DNA of 64,000 nucleotides from Mansonella perstans (Eukaryota; Nematoda; Chromadorea; Rhabditida; Onchocercidae), in contig JBAMDO010000020.1 in NCBI GenBank assembly GCA_037074765.1, positions 186,001 through 250,000 of the forward strand. The letters run 5' to 3'. Below are positions 41,801-55,783 of this stretch, piece by piece (the stretch's first letter is position 1; each line of letters opens with the position of its first letter). A model generated the notes under the pieces. It ran no database searches, was not told the origin of the DNA, and was given only the letters and a program-made list of their open reading frames with translations. The position numbers and the translations under genes were made by a program.

Positions 41801-43353
41801 TGCCCAATAATTGCTTTTCAAAATTCAGGAGTTTCTCAGCCATATATTTCAAAACTGCTGAATGGTAATCATCGTGAATTGTCGTTACGTTGTCGAAAAA
41901 ATATTTATTCCTGGTATCTGAATTGTAGGCGACATCCAGAGAAACTTTGTAAGTTAAGAGTTAAGAGTTCAATATATAAAATTTGTCATCTTTTCTAGTC
42001 TGAAAGTAAAATTTGAAAATTTGGGAAATTCCTATTTTCAGCTTCTTTTCTTGCCGATCCATCCACTCGTTTGGAGACAAATGGTGATGGTGAATTGATT
42101 CCACAGCGCCGTGAACGATATGTTTTTCGCCCGATATTAATCAGAATTTTAGAGGGTTTCTTTGCTCAAACACCATTTCCGGATTTAAATCGTCGAATTG
42201 AAATTGCCACTGTTTGTAATCAGGCATTACAGATAGATAAGAAAGGTATGTTGATTTTGGAAGACCCTCTGTTATTTCACATTTTATCATACTTGACCGA
42301 TTGTTTTGTGAATAAGTTATTCAGAATAGAGCTTAAAACAGATATCTGCAGGAGTAGGGCTGATGCCAAAAGAAGTAGTATCACCACAGGTTGTTGCAAA
42401 TTGGTTTGCCAACAAACGAAAAGAATTACGTCGGCGTTCTAATGATGAATGTAACGAGGCTAACACTGCAAATCTATCACAAGTTGTGAGTTAACCTTAA
42501 ATTATATTTCTTGGATCCTAAAATACTGTTTTGATATTTTTATGAAGAAAAAAGTGAAAAAAATAAATGTATTTTAGAAAGCCGAAGAAAAGTTATAAAG
42601 GGATAGACTTCATTTTGGCTTAAGTTAGCTTAACTTAAGTTAATTTTGGCTTAATTTTGGCTTAAGACGTTCTGTTCGCGGTCAGTTTCTTGTATTCATC
42701 TATTCATCATTTATTTAAATACTTCACTTAAATAGAGATCCATTCTAGCAATAAGCTTTCTTAAAACCAGTTTAATTTACTCATTGATGGCGCAAAGAAT
42801 AGAATTTAATCTTATGAAAGCATGCTTTTAGAGCTCACCCGATGCTACTATCTCATCACCATCACCAACAGCTAGCATATCAAATACACCAATGGAGACA
42901 GATCGGATGGGTCTGGATGATCGAATCGTTGCATCGGTTGCTACCTCCGTTCCCATTTCCGTTCCAGCTTTCCGACCGGGAAACAGCCCAATTGAAGTCG
43001 AAACAAGTCTTTTCTCCTCACTTTCGCATCAGCAACAAACAACGCCTGGGCAAACGTTGTCGAATCCAAATAATTTCTGCCTAAAACCAGATCCGGAATC
43101 ACCTGTATCAGCGGCGTTGCCAATTGCGTCAACTAACTGTACTAACATAGATGATACGGATCGTGATTCGATAGATCCATCAGCGCAGCAGTCACAGCAA
43201 CCGTCGAATGGATCATCATCTTCAGCAGGTCAATGCTTAGCAGAAATACAATGCCAGCTAGATCTGGTGAATAATTCGGTATTGGCATTAGTAAATCCAT
43301 ACAATAATCAAATCCATAATTCGGTCATAAAAGTTGAACAAACTGCAGAATAA
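35894..43353 (+). CDS. hmbx-1: HMBOX1-type atypical homeobox protein (hmbx-1)
   Basis: Coding exons: 35912-35992, 38538-38705, 41238-41634, 41829-41948, 42042-42245, 42352-42485 and 42832-43353 (TAA). The phases agree and give 541 aa. A strong acceptor (CTTTCTTTCTAG) ends 18 nt before the ATG at 35912. Domains: an HNF1-type dimerisation segment at residues 1-45 (FTVEQLELIRRLRLTGITPE); a POU-like HNF1_N helix-turn-helix at about 187-243 (VAMMTGVSQPYISKLLNG); an extended homeodomain at about 278-352 with recognition helix VANWFANKRKELRRR; and a Ser/Pro-rich tail ending in SVLALVNPY then VIKVEQ, like the VNHTILAL..EIKTE end of human HMBOX1. HMBOX1 binds TTAGGG telomeric repeats and can act as a transcriptional repressor; the same role here is inference. 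Two ~2.5-kb introns flank exon 2. Confidence 0.88.
35993..38537 (+). other. Large first intron of hmbx-1
   Basis: This 2.5-kb intron separates the dimerisation exon from exon 2. I see no additional exon in it. The exon 2 acceptor AAATTGCAG at 38529-38537 keeps phase 0 and joins AVLE to AFRALEQIE; an earlier acceptor at 38485 would break the frame. Open frames inside are AT-rich and not protein-like. Confidence 0.6.
38706..41237 (+). other. Second large intron of hmbx-1
   Basis: This is 2.5 kb with no convincing exon. It contains the 225-bp tandem duplication listed separately, and shorter duplicated strings near 39580-39650 (TGATTTTATTACAAGCAAGAATTGCATT appears in two close copies). Confidence 0.6.
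38832..39274. repeat. 225-bp tandem duplication inside an hmbx-1 intron
   Basis: Copy 1 (38832-39056) and copy 2 (39057-39274) begin with CAATTTAGAGTT and share long near-identical stretches, such as TTAAATAGTTGTCGTGAAAG and AGCAGCTGCTATTTAAGAGC. They differ by point changes and a shortened T run. No open frame or terminal repeats were seen, so it looks like a local segmental duplication. Confidence 0.85.
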
Positions 43354-45970
43354 TGAATAGGTGTGAATGAATTAGGGTGCATGAAAAATACCCATCTTCT
43401 ACAATTAAGTTAATCCCTTTCTGGATTCCTACTTTGGATTTCCTTCTTCTGTCAACTTCTTCACCATATTATTTGTATTTTATCTTTCTTTGCTATTGTT
43501 AAATAATCTCGATTGATCCTAATCTGAGCATCCTTTCCAAATTTCTGGGAGATCGTAATTAAAGATATTGATCTTGTTTCTATGTGAGAATTTTTTATAG
43601 CGCTGCTTCCAATTTACTAAGAAGAAACGCATTTTAAAATTTTTGTTAGAAATTCATTTATGTTCATAACTGCCATGATTTTCTTTTATTGGTTTGCTGT
43701 TTCCTTTGCCTTGTATAATATCACAAATCTGTTTTTTCTTAATACAAAGATTTTGTAGATTTTGCATAATCAGTGGCATTATTAGGAATAATGATGGGTT
43801 CGTTGATGATGCAGATGATTGTACGTAAATCCGCGTACGTTTTTTGGTTCAGATCGTTCCCGAATTTTTAGTTTGAATTCCCATTAATTTTGACATTGAA
43901 TTGTTTCAACTCTCTTCGTTGTTAATTTATTTCTTCACTATATTACAATCCACAAGGACCACCTTTTTTAAGCATCTCATGATAGCAATTTAATTCTATT
44001 TTATTTCCCGATTCATACCTTATCTGATTAACTTTTAAAAGCGTTCTTTTCTAACAGTGATTTATGATTAGAAGTTCACTAAATTCTGATACCAAGATCA
44101 ATTACTTTCTGCTCCATGCTTCCAAGTATAGTATACTGTTTGAATTTCTTACTCTTCTCATTTTTTAAGCAGAACGAAAATTGAAAATCCCCCCAATATG
44201 AGTTTACAATTTCTCAAGTAGGTTACGGAACATCTTCATAATTTATACATATTCCTCTTCAGTAATTGATTTTTTGTAAGTGCTATGTAAAATTCGATAT
44301 ATTTATTTTTTTATAATTTAACACTTCCAATACTCAAAATTTTGTTGCTGCTAGACAGGGTTACGTTATTTGATATTTGTCGTAAATATTTGATATTCAA
44401 ATCGTTGTTCTCTTACTACTAATTGCTGTTACTCATTCAATTCGTATTCTTTTTCTAATTACCAGTAAAAATCGTGTTGTTCTGCACGATCAATGGAATC
44501 GATTGAAATCTAAATTCCACTTTTGAAATAACGAAATAAAATGCCGAATAATCACTCCTTCCAAAATATTTCCGATTTATTTTTAATTTCCTCTACACAA
44601 AAAATCCATGCTAAATCATGTTGTTTCAACTTAGTCGTATTCAAATTACAAAGTTCATTTAAATTTTATTCGCATATAGTTTGTTTGAGGTGTTATTGCA
44701 CATCTATTTGTTTGATATATCCATACGCGTATTCTTCTTATCTTTTTATATATCATATGTTTTTGTGAATGAATTATGCTCGGGTTTTTGAATTTTTTAT
44801 TCTTATGTAAATTGAATTGATTCCACACTTCTAATTTTTCTGATCCATTTTGCTATCTTATATAACATTATGCAAATAAACATGAAATATTTGAAGGAAA
44901 AAATTTTACCGATAACAAAAGACGATCATTTGGTTTACAAAACTTGTAAAAATTTGAATTACGAAACAGGGGACACAAATTTGTAGGTGTTGGGTCGATT
45001 CAAGTATAGGTAATTGTAGAGTTGTCAACTTACTGATGTGAACAAGTGAAAAAATTTGTTTCATATAGATAATGCGAAGACTGTTGGCATAACTTTATAG
45101 ATGAATCTATAAAGACTGACTTAACCTAAGCAAATTAGAGAATCATGCGCGTCTTCTTCACTTTGAATAATCCTGGAACTATAGTATTTACATTTTCATT
45201 TGTTAAGATGAAAAATCTGTTTAACTGCTAAAAACCTTTCCGAAGCATGAAAATCAAGCATTAAATTTGAAATTAGAAAACTGTATATGTAATTAGATTA
45301 CTTCGTAAAACGCTCCTCTGAGTCATATCTTCTTATTTTTTATACTTGATTGATCAACAAGTTTGTGAAATGACATTAAGCTTCTAGAGAAGCTGCTAAC
45401 GCCATTAAATCACGGAATAGAGCTAACAAATCTTTATTTCAATCTTCACCTGCTTCATCGGTAAAAATCGCGAAATTTATATCCGTCTAAGCACTAAGCA
45501 CTGAAATGCTTAATGTACGTAAAACGGTGGGCTTAGGTTGTTTATTGCCTACCATTGGACCTAAGCCTAGGAACATACGCTCATTACCTATTCACTGTTA
45601 CTAACAAATGAAATAATACCAATGTCTCAATTCATTGAAATAAAAAGTAACTCTAACAATGAGGAAAAATAATTGCATTGCTTTCCCCCAAATGAAAAAT
45701 TTCTGGAACTTCCTATTTCGCATATTCCCTTTCTTTACTCATATTCCCAAATGGCATAGAAACAAGAGTAAAAACACAAAAATATTATTAAAATATACAA
45801 ATATACCATTTCTTAGGGATTCTCGAAAAAAGATGAGTCAACTATGCCTTACCGATTTTCCACTATCTATCATTGCACTGTTCTAGAATAAAAAGAAATG
45901 GGTATTTGGTCCTTTCAACAAAAAACGCTCCCTGAATTTAGTGAGAACTAAATAATAGCAACCCTTCCAG
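43354..45970. other. hmbx-1 3' UTR and convergent intergenic DNA
   Basis: AT-rich sequence with no convincing exon. The first AATAAA motifs on the + strand are far from the stop (about 44534), so the 3' UTR end is unclear. A 9-bp inverted repeat (GGCTTAGGT at 45530-45538, ACCTAAGCC at 45559-45567) is present. Open frames at 44541-44768 and 45659-45886 are not supported as genes. Confidence 0.4.
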
Positions 45971-46650
45971 ACCAAAAAACTCAAGCAATACACAATGCAT
46001 AATGATCACGAAGCTATAAAAGCTCGTAAATTTTGCAAAACATCATGCAACGAGAAATCTAGAAAAGCAGTTATCGATTCCGCTAAAAAAGAACAACGTA
46101 TTTCACTGAATACTGGATAATAGTCTATCATTCTGTTGAGATTAACTTATAGAATTTTTTGATAAAATCTGACATAAGAGAATATTTAGCAATATACACT
46201 GATGAACAACAAAAAATAATTGATTACATGCAACATCATAAAGCTGAAACAGTATCTACAACAACAAGTACTGACAATTTAAAGAGCAGCATTGTGGAAA
46301 CGCTAACAACTTCTAGACTGTACAACGAATTTTAAAGCCCTACTGAAAAATTTTATACTGATACAGGGAGAAGAGAATACAAGACTTATTTATTCTGCTT
46401 ACCTTTTGATTAATAAATGCTGTGAGCATGCAACGAGGCAAAATTTGACTTGACAATTTCGCCCAGAAGGAGTAAAAAAAGCGATATACTACTTTAAAGC
46501 TTTCGAAAAAGTGCTTATACTTAATGTGCTTTTAAGTAGAACAACCTCTGATCCACAGGAACTAACAACTGACAACGTTTTAATTAATCTGTTAGTTCTT
46601 TAATGCAATTATAAAAACTAAAAGCCCATGCTTACCTAATACCTTCAGTA
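45971..46650 (+). pseudogene. Broken coding remnant of unknown origin
   Basis: Successive + strand stretches read as protein-like sequence but in shifting frames interrupted by stops. These include 45971-46120 (49 codons, containing AVIDSAKKEQRISLNTG), 46165-46335 (56 codons, containing YTDEQQKIIDYMQHHKAE), about 46337-46450 (LLKNFILIQGEENTRLIYSA) and about 46455-46600 (EGVKKAIYYFKAFEKVLIL). Codon-like composition with frame breaks points to a decayed gene. I do not recognise the family. In filarial worms such AT-rich broken genes are often nuclear insertions of Wolbachia DNA, which would fit, but a decayed worm gene or transposon is equally possible. Confidence 0.4.
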
Positions 46651-46811
46651 TGAAACTACGCAATAAAATTCTATAAAGAATCGTAATTCGTCAATTACTA
46701 ACTTTCTAACATGGAAGTCAGGAAAAGAACTGTATACTGCTTAATAAAAGGAGAATTTGAAGAGAAAGGAATACATTTTGCAATGTTAACGAAACTGTAC
46801 AACATTTGAAA

Positions 46812-46817
46812 TTTATT
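46812..46817 (-). promoter_or_regulatory. Poly(A) signal candidate for AMPK alpha
   Basis: AATAAA on the minus strand (TTTATT on +), 43 nt downstream of the AMPK alpha stop codon. This is a plausible short 3' UTR. Confidence 0.5.
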
Positions 46818-46859
46818 TGTCAAGTTTAATGAATTAGAGCTCTAAAGTAACAAAATATT

Positions 46860-51009
<4,150 letters not shown>

Positions 51010-51013
51010 CTTT
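51010..51013 (-). promoter_or_regulatory. Probable spliced-leader acceptor and 5' UTR of AMPK alpha
   Basis: On the minus strand the sequence CCTTCTTGCAG ends at 51014 and is followed by AAAG and the ATG at 51009. This leaves a 4-nt 5' UTR, typical of spliced-leader addition in nematodes. It could also be the acceptor of a cis-spliced non-coding 5' exon. Confidence 0.55.
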
Positions 51014-51218
51014 CTGCAAGAAGGTCACAACCCTAAAACACGCAATATAACAAATTACATTCAACGCACAATCCCCCTCTACGCACTACCTGTTGTCCAT
51101 CGTCCGAACACTTCACTTTCACTTTCCGCCCGCCCACACACCTTAAAATCCCTAATGCACTTCTTCGTTGGCTAAGTGCCAGTGGCAACACACCCATTCT
51201 AAGACACAAATAGCGTTC

Positions 51219-51375
51219 AGCAGCAGCAGCAACAGGGCTGGTTGTTTCACTTGATTCTGACGTAGAGGTGAGCAGCAGCAGCAACAGAGCTGGTTGTTTC
51301 ACTTGATTCTGACGTAGACGTGAGCAGCAGCAGTAGCAACAGAGCTGGTTGTTTCATCTGATTCTGATGTAGACG
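51219..51375. repeat. CAG-rich tandem repeat upstream of AMPK alpha (3 copies of about 52 bp)
   Basis: Three head-to-tail units share GAGCTGGTTGTTTCACTTGATTCTGA, with period 52 bp and then 55 bp; the third carries one extra triplet in its AGCAGCAGCAG run. The array lies about 210-365 bp upstream of the AMPK start on the minus strand, in the likely promoter or an unspliced leader. An open frame of 89 codons on the minus strand (51033-51302) crosses it but lacks a family match. Confidence 0.85.
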
Positions 51376-51556
51376 TGTGTACGTGTGACTGTTACTTTTT
51401 TTAAAGTTTCATCTCTTCTAGGCTTATTTCTTTTGTCTTATAAGTACAATGAGAAGAAGCCATTCAAGTGATATGATTTGCTTGGAATGATGGGACAGTT
51501 ACTGTAGTTCATTTAGATTGAGATGAACTTTCCATTTAGGCTTCCTGCATAAATGA

Positions 51557-51631
51557 ATCAGGTAAGCATCTATTATCCTATAATGGAAGTTCAAATCAGG
51601 TAAGCATCTATTATCCTATATAATGGAAGTT
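51557..51631. repeat. 37-38-bp direct repeat (2 copies)
   Basis: ATCAGGTAAGCATCTATTATCCTATA with following ATGGAAGTT is present twice in tandem, at 51557-51591 and 51595-51631. Copy 2 has an extra TA. Both include a GGTAAGC donor-like string on the + strand. Confidence 0.8.
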
Positions 51632-52172
51632 TATTATTTTGTTTTTATCTCAAATTTTTCCTCAATGAAGGAATTTTTGGGAAAAAATACGCTGCATAAG
51701 CAACAAATATTATATATAGGATCGAGGAACAGTTAGTTTACTTTCCTGATAGAACTATTAGCTGTCAGTTCTGTTAACACAAACATATCACAATATTTGC
51801 AATATATGATGGAAAGATGAAGTTTTCAAATTGTTAAGTTGAAATTTCCTTTCACTAAATTATCAAAGCTTGCACTTTCGTTTTTTATCCATCATTTCAC
51901 AATAACAACAGTACAAAGTTTTTAGTTTCCTGCTATCAACAAGAATTCGCTGGAGTCAAATATTGATTCTAAAACAGTACTCCGAAAAAGAGACTTATTG
52001 TTTTCCGTATTTAATAGTTGATCTTTACTTCAGAACTCACAAATATATAATTCGATAGCATTTTGGTAACGGTAAAATTTAAAGTGACATCGGAACTTGT
52101 CGAATTTCACTTCAAAAAAAAAAAAAAAAATGACAAAAAAGCCCAAATTTTCATCTCACCTATATCACTAAA

Positions 52173-52316
52173 ATCATTAAAATCCAATCATTTAAGTATC
52201 ATTAAAATCCAATCATTTAAGTATCATTAAAATCCAATCATTTAAGTATCATTAAAATTCAATCATTAAAAGTATCATTAAAATTCAATCATTAAAAGTA
52301 TCATTAAAATTCAATC
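52173..52316. repeat. 25/26-bp minisatellite, about 6 copies
   Basis: The unit ATCATTAAAATCCAATCATTTAAGT is repeated exactly three times. It is followed by variant 26-nt units with ATTCAATCATTAAAAGT, ending near 52316. The homogenised subtypes indicate local unequal exchange or slippage. Confidence 0.9.
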
Positions 52317-55300
52317 GTTTGTCCATTTTCCTTTGTACTACTCTTACATATTTTTCTTGTAATGGTGATCTCTGTACCAGAAATTTTCAAAAAGTCTTTC
52401 AAAATTTTCTTGGAAAATGTTTTACAGCAAAAAAAAAATACAGTTTCTATTAGTTGTTTAACAAATTGCCTTCAGATGAACAAATTCTAAGTCAAATGTT
52501 TCGTCAGAAAATATTACTATTGAAAATATGTTTCCTGGCGATATTTGCAAAGATTTTTAAAGTACAGTTGTAAGATTTTAGGTGGTCAATCCTCTAAAAG
52601 TGGTCAGTTATTAGCCAGCTATGAAAAAGCGGTCACCAATTTGAAAATCCATCCAGTATTTCCAAGCTAAAATATAGGAACTGATAATCATTTTACCTTA
52701 ACTAGAAAATTTAAGGTTTTAAAATTAGTGATCTTAACCAATTCTCATTATTAAACTAGGAAGTCCAGATTATATATACCACCGATACAATTTTAGGAAA
52801 GTCAGCGCATGTTGAACATCATGCCAATTTCGCACAAAGACGAGAATCTCCAGTGGCTAGAAACAATAAATAGCAATTACAGGTAGTACATGTTTCTTGC
52901 ATCCCAAGAAGCCATTGAATTTAACTCTGCAAAACATTAGCAAACTGACCTCAGAAATATTATTTCGAATTGTCAAATCAAGTTCGACTAACTTGCCGTA
53001 GAACTTGTATACTCTCTATCTTTGTGTTTAATCTTTACAAATACCGACGACATGTCACATGTTTTTTGTTGGGATTACCGTTTCTTCTGCTTATTGTGCG
53101 ATAGTTGCAGCTGAAGCTATCTACGTCTCGATGCTTGAATATCAATGTAATGTGATATGAAAATTGTCATCTTACACTTTCTTAACGTCATTTTATTAAA
53201 CATTTTGTAGGGAAGCGAAGTCAGAAGTACACATGGTGAAAAGTAGAATCATCAAACGAACAACTGACCGTAAAAACTACAATTTTTTCTCACAAAAATT
53301 TTTTGCGAAGAATACTTTCGTTTCAAATGAATAACAATGCCCAAGAAAAGAATTTGTTTTGCACATATAGGAAATTATATTAGTGGTTGGTTTAAACTTT
53401 GCTCCATTAGTGTGATTGATACTATTGCACTAATTCCAATACATTTAATGCAATAACAAACTTCGAGAAGCAAAAAGCAACAAAGTGCAGATCGGGATAA
53501 TCCTAACTGCATTTACTCCTTCCTACTATTTAATTTTTTCAAGTTGTTCTGCATCGGTTTTCTAAACCCATGAAAGTAGTAAAATTCAGTGAAATCATAC
53601 AAAACAAAAAACATTTTAACAACAAATATGAACATATTCCGTATCGCAGCAATGAATCTCCAGCAGGCAAAAAAAAAAAAAATGGAAAAGCGAGAAAATC
53701 AAGAAATAAGCCAAAGCTAAGAAAAAATTAAATGAAAATATGAAATGGAAAATTCCCGCATTCGAATTTCTATAAAATAACAGCTGGAAGTTGCAGCATA
53801 AAACAAAATACAAAAAATCCTGTTATACAAAGCTGTGTCCTTTTCATTTGACAAATACAATACATCAACCACAGAATGTTGAATCATATCAAGCCAGGAA
53901 ATGAAATTTTATTGAGGTACTCTCATCTTAAAATTTTGACATCCTAATATTATTATTTTTTCACAGTTTTCATAAAGAATTCAGTTTTCGAGAAAGAAGT
54001 TGAATCTCTCGCTTATCGACGTAAAAATTTCCTGAATTGCAGCAATAGTAACAACTAAGAAAATTTCAGAACAAGCGAGGCGAAACCAGGTAGAGCATAA
54101 ACAACATAAAAAAATAAGCAAAAGCAAATTAATACAAACCGAGAAAATGAAGTCATTTATTCTTTCTATTAAAACAAACAAATGTTTCTAAAACTAATAT
54201 GACAGAAAAATGAAAACAAATCATGAGGTAGTGTATTTTTATAACACAATGCTTAAAGATTTTTTACAAAAACAGTTTAAAAAGATCTATGACAGTCTCA
54301 AGAAGGGGTTATAACAAAGGTGGTCTTAAATCTTCTTTTAGATTGTCACACAAGATTTTGCAATTTCGTATCTAAAAACTTTTAGAGAAATACTTCCTCA
54401 GCTAGTTGCTTCATTTTTTACACTCTCCTCAACCTAAATCATATTCTTGGAACTGCAGTCGGAAATGAAATAGCTTTATTACAACTTGTTTACTGGTAAA
54501 AGTCAAGTTAAAAAAAGTACTCTGACCTTTAGAATGAATACATATTAGCTAGTTCCACGATGTGATGGAAACTTTCAAAAAACGATAAAAACATAAAATG
54601 ATTAACAGTACGTTTTATATATAAAGGATATAAATCTATGTATAACGGCAAATGCATCATTAAATTCTTAAATTCTTTTTTCTCATATGGAAACCACATT
54701 TTTTAAAATTCTGCAGATTATTTGAACAAAAGCATGTTATTCACCTGGCACCATATAAAATTTTCAGAAACACGTATAAAAAACCTAAGAGGTACATACA
54801 GGGAATTACGGATCAAACCTCCTCAGGACAAAAGAAAAAAAAACTCACCTTCGGATAAAAAAATCAAAAAAGTAACCATTTATGGTTTTGGAAAGAATCG
54901 GTTAATACTACTATGCAGACAATACCAAAATTCAGCTTCCATGTCGGGAAAGTTCATTTTTCAATTTACACAAACAAAAATCAAAATATCGCTTTACTAA
55001 CTGTATGCTACAAAATAATCCCATGAGAAACAGGTCAAAATTGAGGTATTTGCATTGAATGAAATAAACTGAAAACACGAATCTCAAAAATACGATGACC
55101 ACTGCAGTACATCACCTTTTCTACGAACACTGCTACAATGCTGATGCATCGACGTTTGATTATCACGTTTCAATCTCGATACCGTTTTCAAACTTACAAC
55201 AGCATTGAATTTCCAAACAGTAGAAAGCATTCCTTCTAGCAATTAAAGTATGCATGCTCACTGTGCAGCTAAATCACCCGTTTCATGTCCGTAAATCAAG

Positions 55301-55783
55301 AGGAAAAGATGAGTAAATAAAAGATCTCTTATCCTTCTAAAAAGAGAAAAAAAAAACTCTAGATTACATTTTAATGTTCACTTTCTCACTAAAAAAGAAA
55401 CAAGTTCGTCCGACTGATACAACAACGCATTTTTTAATGACATATATCATATTTGAATGTGGTCAGAAAAGTCATTAAAAAAGCATTAACCGCATTTGGA
55501 ATTACTAGTTTAAAACTTAATTATATCGAGTTACATTTCTGAACAATCTGGAAGAGATACACGGGAAGATACACAAGAAGACAATATAAAAATAAACTTT
55601 GGATTTTGAGATATATTGGTCATAACTGATTGAGCTAAATGGAAATCGCCAAAAAGGACTTTTTCAAGTCAAATTTTAATGTTTCAGAATTATAATAGGG
55701 AAGTGAACATTATTCTAGAACGCAAGCAGTTATGGCGAAGTGGTAGGCAGAATCATATATGAACCTGATCGCCATCCAAAAGC

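Larger units (their letters stand above)
51376..55783. other. Intergenic region between daf-16 and AMPK alpha
   Basis: About 4.4 kb without a supported gene. It contains the direct repeat at 51557-51631, the 25-bp minisatellite at 52173-52316 and several A runs. The FOXO 3' UTR must begin at its right edge. The only short open stretch with protein-like content is 53059-53160 on + (34 codons including the stop). I see no gene here. Confidence 0.5.
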
